A DNA stretch of 14,940 nt from positions 1-14,940 of the forward strand of contig DASRSS010000235.1 in NCBI GenBank assembly GCA_035656335.1, read 5' to 3'. The stretch's first letter is position 1, and every line of letters begins with the position of its first letter. A program made the position numbers and the translations under genes. The notes under the pieces are model-generated. The model ran no database searches, was not told the origin of the DNA, and saw nothing but the letters and a program-made list of their open reading frames with translations. The stretch is from DASRSS01 sp035656335 (GTDB lineage Bacteria > Actinomycetota > Actinomycetes > Mycobacteriales > Jatrophihabitantaceae). This document shows positions 1 through 9,331 of the stretch, piece by piece.

Positions 1-21
1 AAGCGGGCCAGCGAGGCGTAG
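1..21 (+). CDS. 3' end of upstream gene, probably secF (partial, stops at TAG)
   Basis: Only the last six codons before a TAG at 19-21 lie inside the window, reading K-R-A-S-E-A in frame 1. This alone cannot identify the gene. The same frame stays open after the TAG and ends in a basic, Pro/Arg-rich tail like those of actinobacterial SecF, the membrane subunit of the Sec translocase. secF often lies just upstream of apt-rel in Actinomycetota, so secF is an inference from context and from that tail. If TAG is genuine, the protein lacks about 40 C-terminal residues that are probably cytoplasmic and may be dispensable. If it is a base error for TAC (Tyr), the gene runs to 144. See the next entry. 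Confidence 0.45.
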   Translation, partial: KRASEA

Positions 22-144
22 AAGCAGGCCGACGGCGACCTCGTCGCCTCCGCCGCCGGCGCCCCCGCCGCGAAGCAGCGGCCGGTCGGCCAGCCCGCCC
101 CGGCCCCGCGGCCGGGCGCGCGTCCGCAACGCCGCCGCAAGTGA
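22..144 (+). other. Continuation of the upstream (secF-like) frame beyond an in-frame TAG
   Basis: Forty sense codons follow the TAG at 19-21 in the same frame and end at TGA 142-144. Thirty-eight of the 40 have G or C in the third position, a strong sign of coding sequence in this genome. The translation is Ala/Pro-rich and ends in a run resembling PRPGARPQRRRK, typical of actinobacterial SecF tails. The TGA overlaps the apt GTG (GTGA), the coupling seen at other junctions in this window. I therefore read this as the true C-terminal tail, either recently cut off by a nonsense change or interrupted by a sequence error. It could instead be a decaying remnant. Confidence 0.5.
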
Positions 145-695
145 GCGTGCCGCCCACGGTCGACGACGGGCAGCTCGCGGACCTGATCGCGCGGCACCTG
201 CGCGACGTCCCGGACTTCCCCGAGCCCGGCATCCTGTTCAAGGACATCGCGCCGCTGCTCGCCGACGGACCGGCGTTCGGCGCCGCGAGCAGCGCGCTCG
301 CCGAGTTCGGACGGACCGCCGCCCCGATCGATCTGGTCGCCGGCGTCGAGGCCCGCGGGTTCGTGTTCGCCGGCGCCATCGCCCGCGACCTGGACTGCGG
401 CCTCGTCCCGGTGCGCAAGGCCGGCAAGCTGCCCCCGCCGACGATCACCCGTGAGTACGAGCTGGAGTACGGCACCGCCAGCATCGAGGTTCCGGTCGAC
501 GTCCTGGCCGGCAAGCGGGTGCTGCTCGTCGACGACGTCCTCGCCACCGGGGGCACCCTGGCCGCCGCCGCGGAGCTGATCACCGCCGCGGGCGGAACAG
601 TCGTTGCGGTCGCGGTGTTGATGGAGCTGACGGCGCTGCACGGCCGCGAGCGGCTGGGCGGGACGATGCCGTTTCGCGCGCTGCTGAGCGCCTAG
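141..695 (+). CDS. apt: Adenine phosphoribosyltransferase
   Basis: This 184-residue cytoplasmic enzyme converts adenine and PRPP to AMP and pyrophosphate in purine salvage. Its length is normal for the family. The N-terminal PDFPEPGILFKDI (24-36) is the family's conserved adenine-site segment. ARGF (71-74) and VRKAGKLP (91-98) follow. The type I phosphoribosyltransferase PRPP loop is VLLVDDVLATGGT (127-139), with the paired Asp residues and TGGT turn that bind ribose-5-phosphate. The GTG start overlaps the TGA of the preceding frame by four bases and has no clear Shine-Dalgarno, so translation is probably coupled to the upstream gene. rel follows after 48 bases. The apt-rel pairing is common in Actinomycetota, though the functional link is not shown by the sequence. 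Identification is firm. Confidence 0.96.
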   Translation: MSVPPTVDDGQLADLIARHLRDVPDFPEPGILFKDIAPLLADGPAFGAASSALAEFGRTAAPIDLVAGVEARGFVFAGAIARDLDCGLVPVRKAGKLPPPTITREYELEYGTASIEVPVDVLAGKRVLLVDDVLATGGTLAAAAELITAAGGTVVAVAVLMELTALHGRERLGGTMPFRALLSA

Positions 696-703
696 CGCCT
701 GCG

Positions 704-709
704 TAGACT
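704..709 (+). promoter_or_regulatory. Possible -10 element for rel (TAGACT)
   Basis: TAGACT fits the actinobacterial TANNNT -10 pattern. It lies in the 48-base apt-rel gap, placing a start site near 716, about 12 bases before the Shine-Dalgarno. No recognisable TTGAC -35 lies 16-19 bases upstream, so this is a weak prediction. The same CGTAGACT octamer occurs upstream of the FKBP gene on the other strand. rel could also simply be read from an apt transcript. Confidence 0.35.
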
Positions 710-727
710 CGGCGGCGACATCACCGC

Positions 728-734
728 AGGAGGG
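728..734 (+). promoter_or_regulatory. Ribosome binding site AGGAGGG that sets the rel start
   Basis: AGGAGGG at 728-734 is a near-perfect match to the 16S rRNA 3' end. The in-frame codon nine bases further on is CTG (744-746). No ATG, GTG or TTG occurs in this frame between the apt stop at 693 and the ATG at 1074, which lies inside the HD domain. This site therefore argues that translation starts at 744. Confidence 0.75.
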
Positions 735-743
735 ACGGACGCG

Positions 744-3080
<2,337 letters not shown>

Positions 3081-3081
3081 T

Positions 3082-3825
3082 TCAGCTGACCTTCTCCAGC
3101 GTCACCACGAACACCAGCGGGGCGTTCGCCGGGATCGAGCCCTGCGCGTTCGCGCCGTAGCCGAGCGCCGCGGGCATGATGATGATCCGCCGGCCACCGA
3201 CCTTCATCGGCGCGATGCCCTTGGTGCCGCCGATGCCCTGCGTGAACCCGGGGACGACGCCGGTGAGCGAAAACGTGATCGCCTTGTCGCCGTGCTCGGC
3301 CGGGCCGTCGAACTCGGTGCCGTCGCAGTACAGCACGCCGGTGTACTTGACGCTGACGCTGGACGTGGGCGTGGCCGCCTTGCCCTTGCCGACCACCAGA
3401 TCCTTGACCAGCAGCTTGCTCGGCGGGGTCGTCGCGTGGGATCCGACGGACGGGACCTTCTTCACGTCCGTCGCGTTCTTGACCGTCACGCCGTGGAAGC
3501 TGACCGCCTTGCCCACACCGGTCGCGCTCGGCACCGGCTTGTTGCCGGTGGGGCAGGACGCGTTCGCCGCGGTGGTCGGGGACGTCGACGTGGTCGGCGT
3601 GGCCGAACTGCCCCCGGCGCCGGCCTGTGCCGCGTTCGGCGTCTTGCTGTCGTTGCCGCCGAGGACGACGACGAGGGCGACCACCAGCGCGATGACGAGC
3701 ACGCCGCCGACCACCGAGGAGATCAGGGCGAATCGCTTGCGCGCGGCCTCGCGCTCGGCGCGGCGCTTCAGCTGGCGCTCCAGGTGTCGGCGGGCCGCCT
3801 CGCGGCGCTGCTTGTTCGTCGGCAC
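3082..3825 (-). CDS. Membrane-anchored FKBP-type peptidyl-prolyl cis-trans isomerase
   Basis: This 247-residue protein should catalyse prolyl cis-trans isomerisation outside the cytoplasmic membrane, probably helping exported proteins fold. The N-terminus is highly basic (1-31). One transmembrane helix (about 32-56) follows without a lipobox Cys, then a Ser/Thr/Ala/Gly-rich linker (57-90) and an extension with Cys91. The FKBP domain covers about 140-247, with YTG (161-163), EFD (171-173), VVPGF (190-194), LGYG (221-224) and a final VFVVTLEKVS. The Trp usual in the VIPGW motif is Phe194, a tolerated change in bacterial FKBPs. The start is GTG, with a GAAAGGG-like ribosome site eight bases upstream. 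This is the only minus-strand gene in the window. In M. tuberculosis the equivalent slot holds the cyclophilin ppiB with, as I recall, a similar basic anchor. Confidence 0.92.
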   Translation of the reverse strand: MPTNKQRREAARRHLERQLKRRAEREAARKRFALISSVVGGVLVIALVVALVVVLGGNDSKTPNAAQAGAGGSSATPTTSTSPTTAANASCPTGNKPVPSATGVGKAVSFHGVTVKNATDVKKVPSVGSHATTPPSKLLVKDLVVGKGKAATPTSSVSVKYTGVLYCDGTEFDGPAEHGDKAITFSLTGVVPGFTQGIGGTKGIAPMKVGGRRIIIMPAALGYGANAQGSIPANAPLVFVVTLEKVS

Positions 3826-3869
3826 GGACGGATCCCTTTCGGTGACGGTTCGGCAACCAAAACGCGGGC

Positions 3870-3875
3870 AGTCTA
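3870..3875 (-). promoter_or_regulatory. Possible -10 element for the FKBP gene (TAGACT)
   Basis: Read on the minus strand, 3870-3875 is TAGACT, 44 bases upstream of the GTG start. The expected transcription start is near 3863. I see no good -35 hexamer at the usual spacing. It lies in the 146-base intergenic stretch (3826-3971) between the divergent FKBP and hydrolase genes, which also holds a small GGATGATCC dyad at 3878-3886 and otherwise nothing I can name. Confidence 0.35.
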
Positions 3876-3923
3876 CGGATGATCCATGTCCGCCGCCTGT
3901 GATTCTCGCGGTCGGGCGCTCGG

Positions 3924-3929
3924 TAGGCT
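3924..3929 (+). promoter_or_regulatory. Possible -10 element for the hydrolase-hisS-aspS run (TAGGCT)
   Basis: TAGGCT matches TANNNT and lies 42 bases before the GTG at 3972, giving an expected leader of about 36 bases containing AGGAG at 3957-3961. No clear -35 is visible. Because the upstream gene runs the other way, a promoter for the plus-strand genes must lie in 3826-3971. This is the best candidate by eye. Confidence 0.35.
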
Positions 3930-3971
3930 GGCGGGTGCCCTTCCCATCGATCGTTCAGGAGCCCTGAGGCC

Positions 3972-4634
3972 GTGCTCATCGCGGGTTTCCCGTCGGACGC
4001 CACCGCCACCAACTGCTGGGTGGTCGCCCCCGCCGCCGGCGAGCAGTGCGTCGTCATCGACCCCGGGATCGGCATCACCGGCCAACTGGACGAAGTGATC
4101 GCGGAACACCGGCTGCACCCGGTCGCCGTCCTGCTCACGCACGGCCACTTCGACCACACCTTCTCGGTGCTGCCGGTGTGCCAGGCGCGCGACGTGCCGG
4201 CGTTCATCCACCCGGCCGACCGCGGCCAGCTCGCCGACCCGTGGTCCGGAGTCGGCATTCCGGCCGGAACGCCCCTTTTCGGCACCCTCACCTTCGCCGA
4301 GCCGGACGACGTCCGCGCGCTGAACGATCACGACAAGGTCAGCATCGCCGGGCTGGACTTCTCGGTGCGCCACGCGCCCGGCCACAGCACCGGTTCGGTC
4401 GTGTTCGACCTGGCCGGTGGCGAGTCGCCGCTGCTGTTCGCCGGGGACGTCCTGTTCGCCGGCTCGATCGGACGCGTCGACCTGCCCGGCGGATCGATGG
4501 CCGACATGGAGCGCTCGCTGCGCGAGGTGATCTTGCCGCTCGAGGACGCGACGCAGGTGTTCCCGGGGCACGGACCGACCACCACGATCGAGCGGGAACG
4601 CGCGACCAACCCGTACCTGCAGGGACTGAACTGA
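3972..4634 (+). CDS. Metallo-beta-lactamase-fold hydrolase, glyoxalase II-like
   Basis: This 220-residue cytoplasmic protein has the full metal ligand set of the fold: THGHFDH (56-62, HxHxDH), PGH (His138), FAGD (Asp159) and FPGH (His200). The order and the SIGRVDLPGGS segment are those of glyoxalase II-like thioesterases, which hydrolyse S-lactoyl-thiols. It lacks the extra C-terminal glutathione-binding domain of classical glyoxalase II. Actinobacteria mostly use mycothiol, so its true substrate is open. An orthologous gene (Rv2581c) sits between ppiB and hisS in M. tuberculosis. The GTG start has AGGAG (3957-3961) ten bases upstream, and the following Leu-Ile-Ala-Gly-Phe fits the first strand. 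Its TGA shares one base with the hisS ATG (TGATG), so translation is probably coupled. Confidence 0.9.
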   Translation: MLIAGFPSDATATNCWVVAPAAGEQCVVIDPGIGITGQLDEVIAEHRLHPVAVLLTHGHFDHTFSVLPVCQARDVPAFIHPADRGQLADPWSGVGIPAGTPLFGTLTFAEPDDVRALNDHDKVSIAGLDFSVRHAPGHSTGSVVFDLAGGESPLLFAGDVLFAGSIGRVDLPGGSMADMERSLREVILPLEDATQVFPGHGPTTTIERERATNPYLQGLN

Positions 4635-5980
4635 TGCCCACCACGTCCCTGTCCGGCTTCCCCGAACTGCTGCCGTCCGAGCGCTTCGTCGAGCTAGCGG
4701 TGCTCGACCGGCTGCGCGCGACGTTCGAGCTGCACGGCTTCGCGCCGCTGGAGGCGCGCTCGGCCGAGCCGCTGGACCCGTTGCTGCGCAAGGGCGAGAT
4801 CGACAAAGAGGTTTATGTCCTGCGCCGGCTGCACGCCGAGGCGGACGAGGGCGACGCGGGCCTCGGCCTGCACTTCGACCTGACCGTCCCGTTCGCGCGC
4901 TATGTGTTCGACAACGCCGGGCACCTTGAGTTCCCGTTCCGCCGCTACCAGATCCAGAAGGTGTGGCGCGGCGAGCGGCCGCAGACCGGCCGGTACCGCG
5001 AATTCACCCAGGCCGACATCGACGTCGTCGCCAAGGACCAGCTGCCGTTCCACCACGACGTCGAGGTCGCGCGGGTGATGGCCGAGGCGCTGGCCGCGCT
5101 CGAGTTCCTGCCCCCGCTGCGGCTGCAGGTGAACAACCGGCGCCTGATCGAGGGTTTCTACCGCGGGCTCGGTGCGACCGACGTCGCCGCCGTCATGCGC
5201 GCGATCGACAAGCTGGACAAGGTCCCGTCCGACGTCGTCGGCAAGCAGCTCGTGGACGAGGCCGGGCTCAGCGACGACCAGGCGGCGGCGTGCCTGCGGC
5301 TGGCCGAGATCCGCAGCACCGACACGTCGTTCGTCGAACAGGTGCGCGCGCTCGGCGTCGAGCACGAGCTGTTGGACGCCGGGCTGGCCGAGCTGGCCGC
5401 GGTGATCGAGGGCTGCGCGGCGATCACGACCGAGCGGGTGACCGTCGAGGCCGACCTGCGGATCGCGCGCGGCCTGGACTACTACACCGGCACGGTGTTC
5501 GAGACGCGCATGAGCGGCTTCGAGTCGCTCGGCTCGATCTGCTCCGGCGGCCGCTACGACTCGCTCGCCAGCGACGGCAAGACCACGTATCCCGGCGTCG
5601 GCATCAGCCTGGGCGTTACCCGGCTGCTGATGCCCTTGTTCGCGCAGGGGATTCTCGCCGGATCGCGCCCGGTGCCGTCGGCCGTCCTCGTCGCGCTGCC
5701 CAGCGAGGACCAGCGCGCCGCCTGCGACCAGGTGGCGCAGGCGTTGCGCGCACGCGGCATCGCGACCGAGGTGGCCGCGTCCGCGCAGAAGTACGGCAAG
5801 CAGATCCGCTACGCCGAGCGCCGTGGCATCCCGTTCGTCTGGTTTCCCGCAACAGGCGACGGCGGGCACGAGGTGAAAGACATCCGAAGCGGCGAACAGG
5901 TCGCGGCCGACCCGGCCGGCTGGACGCCCCCGCAAGCAGACCTGCGACCGCAGGTGATCGTGGAAGGTACGAATCCGTGA
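4634..5980 (+). CDS. hisS: Histidyl-tRNA synthetase
   Basis: This 448-residue class II synthetase charges tRNA-His with histidine. Visible elements are HFDLT (80-84), motif 2 around RYQIQKVWRGERPQTGRYRE (104-123), the histidine-specific RGLDYYTG (279-286), motif 3 GVGISLGVTRLL (321-332) and a C-terminal anticodon-binding domain (about 348-448) ending in a KDIRSGEQ-like segment. It is slightly longer than the roughly 420 residues usual for bacterial enzymes, with an acidic insertion near 66-78. The frame is open well upstream, but the ATG at 4634 overlaps the hydrolase TGA, gives the expected N-terminus (a Gly-Phe-Pro-Glu stretch near residues 8-11), and is therefore chosen. It ends in a GTGA overlap with aspS. 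Identification is firm. Confidence 0.96.
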   Translation: MPTTSLSGFPELLPSERFVELAVLDRLRATFELHGFAPLEARSAEPLDPLLRKGEIDKEVYVLRRLHAEADEGDAGLGLHFDLTVPFARYVFDNAGHLEFPFRRYQIQKVWRGERPQTGRYREFTQADIDVVAKDQLPFHHDVEVARVMAEALAALEFLPPLRLQVNNRRLIEGFYRGLGATDVAAVMRAIDKLDKVPSDVVGKQLVDEAGLSDDQAAACLRLAEIRSTDTSFVEQVRALGVEHELLDAGLAELAAVIEGCAAITTERVTVEADLRIARGLDYYTGTVFETRMSGFESLGSICSGGRYDSLASDGKTTYPGVGISLGVTRLLMPLFAQGILAGSRPVPSAVLVALPSEDQRAACDQVAQALRARGIATEVAASAQKYGKQIRYAERRGIPFVWFPATGDGGHEVKDIRSGEQVAADPAGWTPPQADLRPQVIVEGTNP

Positions 5981-7740
5981 ACCGCACCCGTGAGGCCGGA
6001 ACGCTGCGCGCGTCCGACGCCGGACAGACCGTCACCCTCGCCGGCTGGGTGGCCACCAGGCGTGATCACGGCGGGGTGACCTTCATCGACGTGCGCGACG
6101 CGAGCGGCCACAGCCAGGTCGTGCTGCGAGAAGCGGACGTCGCGCACGACCTGCGCAACGAGTGGGTCGTGCAGGTCACCGGCGAGGTGCGGCTGCGTCC
6201 CGAGGGGAACGTGAACCCGGCGATCCCGACCGGCGAGATCGAGGTCGTCGCGTCGCAGCTGGAGATCCTCAACGAGGCCGCGCCGCTGCCGTTCCAGGTG
6301 GACGAGCACACCGAGGTCGGCGAGGAGGCGCGGCTGCGCTACCGCTACCTCGACCTGCGCCGTCCCGCGCCGGGCACCGCGATCCGCCTGCGCAGCAAGG
6401 TGAATCGCGCCGCCCGCGACGTGCTGTACGAGCACAACTTCGTCGAGGTCGAGACGCCGACGCTGACCCGTTCGACGCCCGAGGGGGCCCGCGACTTCCT
6501 TGTCCCGGCGCGGCTCAAGCCCGGCAGCTGGTACGCGCTGCCGCAGTCCCCGCAGCTGTTCAAGCAGCTGCTGATGGTGGCCGGCATGGAGCGGTACTTC
6601 CAGATCGCCCGCTGCTACCGCGACGAGGACTTCCGCGCCGACCGCCAGCCGGAGTTCACCCAGCTGGACATCGAGATGAGCTTCGTCGACCAGGACGACG
6701 TGATCGCGCTCGCCGAGGACGTCCTCGTCGCGCTGTGGAAGCTGATCGGCCACGAGATCAGCACCCCGATCCCGCGGATGACGTACGCCGAGGCGATGCG
6801 CCGCTACGGCAGCGACAAGCCGGACCTGCGCTTCGAGCTGGAACTCGTCGAGTGCACCGACTACTTCAAGGACACTCCGTTCCGCGTCTTCCAGTCCGAC
6901 TACGTCGGCGCCGTCGTCATGCCGGGCGGGGCGTCGCAGCCGCGCAAGCAGCTGGACGCGTGGCAGGAGTGGGCCAAGCAGCGCGGCGCGAAGGGGCTCG
7001 CCTACGTGCTCGTGGGCGAGGACGGCGAGCTGGGCGGACCGGTCGCGAAGAACCTCTCGGACGCCGAGCGGGCCGGCCTGGCCGAGCACGTCGGCGCGCA
7101 GCCGGGCGACTGCGTCTTCTTCGCCGCCGGGCCGGTGAAGTCCTCGCGCGCGCTACTGGGCGCGGCGCGGCTGGAGATCGGCCGCCGCGTCGGGCTGATC
7201 GACGAGTCGCAGTGGTCGTTCGTGTGGATCGTCGACGCCCCGCTGTTCGAGCCGTCCAGCGAGGCGGTCGCGGCCGGTGACGTCGCGGTCGGCGCCGGCG
7301 CGTGGACGGCGGTGCACCACGCGTTCACCTCGCCGAAGCCCGAGTCGCTGGACACGTTCGACACCGACCCCGGCAACGCGCTCGCGTACGCGTACGACAT
7401 TGTCTGCAACGGCAACGAGATCGGCGGCGGCTCGATCCGTATCCACCGCCGCGACGTGCAGGAGCGGGTGTTCAAGGTGATGGGCCTGGACGCCGCCGAG
7501 GCGCAGGAGAAGTTCGGCTTCCTGCTCGACGCGTTCAGCTTCGGCGCGCCGCCGCACGGTGGCATCGCCTTCGGGTGGGACCGCATCTGCGCGCTGCTGT
7601 CGGGCACCGACTCGATCCGCGACGTGATCGCGTTCCCGAAGACCGGCGGCGGCTACGACCCGCTCACCGCAGCGCCCGCGCCGATCACGCCCGAGCAGCG
7701 CAAGGAAGCCGGCATCGACGCGGTGCCGGAGAGCGAGTAG
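5977..7740 (+). CDS. aspS: Aspartyl-tRNA synthetase, probably non-discriminating (Asp/Asn)
   Basis: This 587-residue bacterial-type AspRS has an N-terminal OB-fold anticodon domain (about 18-105), the class II core with QSPQLFKQ (190-197), motif 2 around RCYRDEDFRADRQPEFTQ (212-229), an inserted GAD-type domain (roughly 290-410), and motif 3 GIAFGWDR (529-536). Length is normal. The anticodon domain has His31 in RRDHGG and Gly77 in RPEGN. As I recall from Pseudomonas aeruginosa AspRS (His31, Gly83), these mark enzymes that also aspartylate tRNA-Asn, whereas E. coli-type discriminating enzymes have Leu and Lys. The inferred role is to supply Asp-tRNA-Asn to GatCAB amidotransferase, encoded elsewhere. 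GTG 5977 overlaps the hisS TGA by four bases; the long open frame upstream is a shadow of hisS. Confidence 0.96.
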   Translation: MNRTREAGTLRASDAGQTVTLAGWVATRRDHGGVTFIDVRDASGHSQVVLREADVAHDLRNEWVVQVTGEVRLRPEGNVNPAIPTGEIEVVASQLEILNEAAPLPFQVDEHTEVGEEARLRYRYLDLRRPAPGTAIRLRSKVNRAARDVLYEHNFVEVETPTLTRSTPEGARDFLVPARLKPGSWYALPQSPQLFKQLLMVAGMERYFQIARCYRDEDFRADRQPEFTQLDIEMSFVDQDDVIALAEDVLVALWKLIGHEISTPIPRMTYAEAMRRYGSDKPDLRFELELVECTDYFKDTPFRVFQSDYVGAVVMPGGASQPRKQLDAWQEWAKQRGAKGLAYVLVGEDGELGGPVAKNLSDAERAGLAEHVGAQPGDCVFFAAGPVKSSRALLGAARLEIGRRVGLIDESQWSFVWIVDAPLFEPSSEAVAAGDVAVGAGAWTAVHHAFTSPKPESLDTFDTDPGNALAYAYDIVCNGNEIGGGSIRIHRRDVQERVFKVMGLDAAEAQEKFGFLLDAFSFGAPPHGGIAFGWDRICALLSGTDSIRDVIAFPKTGGGYDPLTAAPAPITPEQRKEAGIDAVPESE

Positions 7741-7744
7741 CGCC

Positions 7745-7993
7745 ATGTCGCGACGGGTGCGGAACTGGGCGATCGCGCTGGGCCTCGGCGACGTGCTGTC
7801 CTGGGCGCTCACCGTCCACGCCCACCTGACGTTCCACCACCACCGCAAGGGCCCGACGGTCATGCCGGTCGGCCAGCTGCTGGGCTGGTCGATCTCGGTC
7901 CTGCTGCTGATCGCGCTGCTGGTGCTGCTGTACGCCGCTCGCGTCGACGCGCGCTACCGGGGCTCCCAACGTGACGCTGTTCGACGCGGCTGA
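7745..7993 (+). CDS. Small membrane protein of unknown function
   Basis: I do not recognise this 82-residue protein. Almost every codon ends in G or C, so it is probably a real gene, not filler. It has a basic start (RRVRN), a moderately hydrophobic stretch (about 7-30), a short His-rich segment (HAHLTFHHHRKG, 24-35), one clear transmembrane helix (about 42-66: VGQLLGWSISVLLLIALLVL and onward) and a basic tail. Topology could be one or two passes. The ATG lies four bases after the aspS stop with a GGAGAG-like sequence upstream. Its end overlaps the start of rarA by 23 bases, so it is probably co-transcribed and coupled with both. It might be a lineage-specific membrane protein. No function can be given. 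Confidence 0.7.
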   Translation: MSRRVRNWAIALGLGDVLSWALTVHAHLTFHHHRKGPTVMPVGQLLGWSISVLLLIALLVLLYAARVDARYRGSQRDAVRRG

Positions 7994-9308
7994 GCCCCCG
8001 CGCGACGCCGAGGCCTTCGATCCGGGCGCACCCCTCGCCGCCCGGATGCGGCCGCGGACGCTGGACGAGGTGGTCGGCCAGGAGCACCTGCTCGCGCCCG
8101 GGTCGCCGCTGCGCCGGCTGGTCGAGGGCGACGCCCCGATGTCGCTGATCCTCTACGGGCCGCCCGGCACGGGGAAGACCACGCTCGCGCTGATCGTCTC
8201 GTCCGCCACCAATAGGCGCTTCGTGCAGCTGTCCGCGCTCAACGCCGGTGTGAAGGACGTCCGCGCGGTGATCGAGCAGGCGCGCGTCGAGCTGGGGCGC
8301 ACCGGCCGGCAGACCGTGCTGTTCATCGACGAGATCCACCGCTTCTCCAAGACGCAGCAGGACTCGCTGCTGCACGCGGTGGAGGCCCGGCACGTCACGC
8401 TCGTGGCGGCGACCACGGAGAACCCGTTCTTCTCGATCGTCAGCCCGCTGCTGTCGCGCAGCCTGCTGCTCACCCTGCAGCCGCTGGACGAGAACGCCGT
8501 CGGCGCGCTGGTCGACCGCGCCGTCGCCGACGAGCGCGGCCTGGCCGGTGCGGTGACGCTGGACGTCGACGCGCGGGCGCACCTGCTGCGCATCGCGGGC
8601 GGGGACGCGCGGCGCGCGCTGACCGCGCTCGAAGCGGCCGCCGGCACCGCGGTCGCCGAGGGGCGCGCGTCCATCGACCTGGCGATGCTCGAGCAGGCCG
8701 TCGACACCGCCGCCGTGCGCTACGACCGCGACGGCGATCAGCACTACGACGTGATCAGCGCGTTCATCAAGTCCATCCGCGGCTCCGACCCGGACGCCGC
8801 CCTGCACTACCTGGCCCGCATGATCGAGGCCGGCGAGGACCCGCGCTTCATCGCGCGCCGGCTGGTGGTGCACGCCAGCGAGGACATCGGGCTCGCCGAC
8901 CCCACCGCGCTGCTGGCCGCGACCGCCGCGGCGCAGGCCGTCCAGCTGATCGGCATGCCCGAGGCGCGGATCAACCTGGCGCAGGCCACGATCCACCTGG
9001 CCATGGCGCCGAAGTCGAACGCGGTGGTCATGGCGATCGACAGCGCGCTGGCGGACGTCCGCGCCGGGCTCGCCGGGGCCGTCCCGCCCGCGCTGCGCGA
9101 CAGCCACTACGCGGGCGCCAAGAAGCTCGGGGCGGGCAAGAAGTACCGGTACCCGCACGACGAGCCCGAGGGCGTCGTGGCGCAGCAGTACCCGCCGGAC
9201 GAGCTCGTCGGCCGCGACTACTACCGGCCCGCCGACCGCGGCGCCGAGCACCACCTGCTGGAGCGGCTGGCCCGGCTGCGGGCGGCCGTCCGTGGCGAGA
9301 AGCGCTGA
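7971..9308 (+). CDS. rarA: Replication-associated recombination protein A (RarA/MgsA, AAA+ ATPase)
   Basis: This 445-residue AAA+ ATPase of the RarA/Mgs1/WRNIP1 family acts at stalled replication forks and resembles clamp-loader subunits. Seen in order: the entry motif around MRPRTLDEVVGQEHLL (26-41), Walker A GPPGTGKT (63-70), Walker B LFIDEIH (117-123), sensor 1 TTENP (148-152), and the conserved C-terminal tetramerisation region including KSIRGSDPDAALHYLARMIE, then ASEDIGLADP and YPHDEPEG. Length matches the family. The GTG start (7971) lies inside the end of the preceding small gene and has only a weak ribosome site (GGGG at 7969 region upstream), so reinitiation after that gene is likely. 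The following gap of 90 bases contains a strong hairpin. Identification is firm; the exact start is a little less so. Confidence 0.95.
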   Translation: MTLFDAAEPPRDAEAFDPGAPLAARMRPRTLDEVVGQEHLLAPGSPLRRLVEGDAPMSLILYGPPGTGKTTLALIVSSATNRRFVQLSALNAGVKDVRAVIEQARVELGRTGRQTVLFIDEIHRFSKTQQDSLLHAVEARHVTLVAATTENPFFSIVSPLLSRSLLLTLQPLDENAVGALVDRAVADERGLAGAVTLDVDARAHLLRIAGGDARRALTALEAAAGTAVAEGRASIDLAMLEQAVDTAAVRYDRDGDQHYDVISAFIKSIRGSDPDAALHYLARMIEAGEDPRFIARRLVVHASEDIGLADPTALLAATAAAQAVQLIGMPEARINLAQATIHLAMAPKSNAVVMAIDSALADVRAGLAGAVPPALRDSHYAGAKKLGAGKKYRYPHDEPEGVVAQQYPPDELVGRDYYRPADRGAEHHLLERLARLRAAVRGEKR

Positions 9309-9319
9309 CGGCGACCAGA

Positions 9320-9325
9320 TAGGGT
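9320..9325 (+). promoter_or_regulatory. Possible -10 element for the DUF948-alaS run (TAGGGT)
   Basis: TAGGGT fits the TANNNT pattern and lies 12 bases after the rarA stop. A start site about seven bases downstream (near 9332) would fall exactly at the foot of the hairpin at 9332-9367. No clear -35 is seen, since that region would lie in the end of rarA. Confidence 0.35.
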
Positions 9326-9331
9326 CACTAC

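Noticed and set aside
3176..3967. Plus-strand open frame opposite the FKBP gene
   Set aside because: The minus strand encodes a complete FKBP with anchor and catalytic motifs. The plus-strand translation is an antisense shadow.
4694..5935. Minus-strand open frame (413 codons) opposite hisS
   Set aside because: A shadow of hisS. No recognisable domain, ribosome site or promoter.
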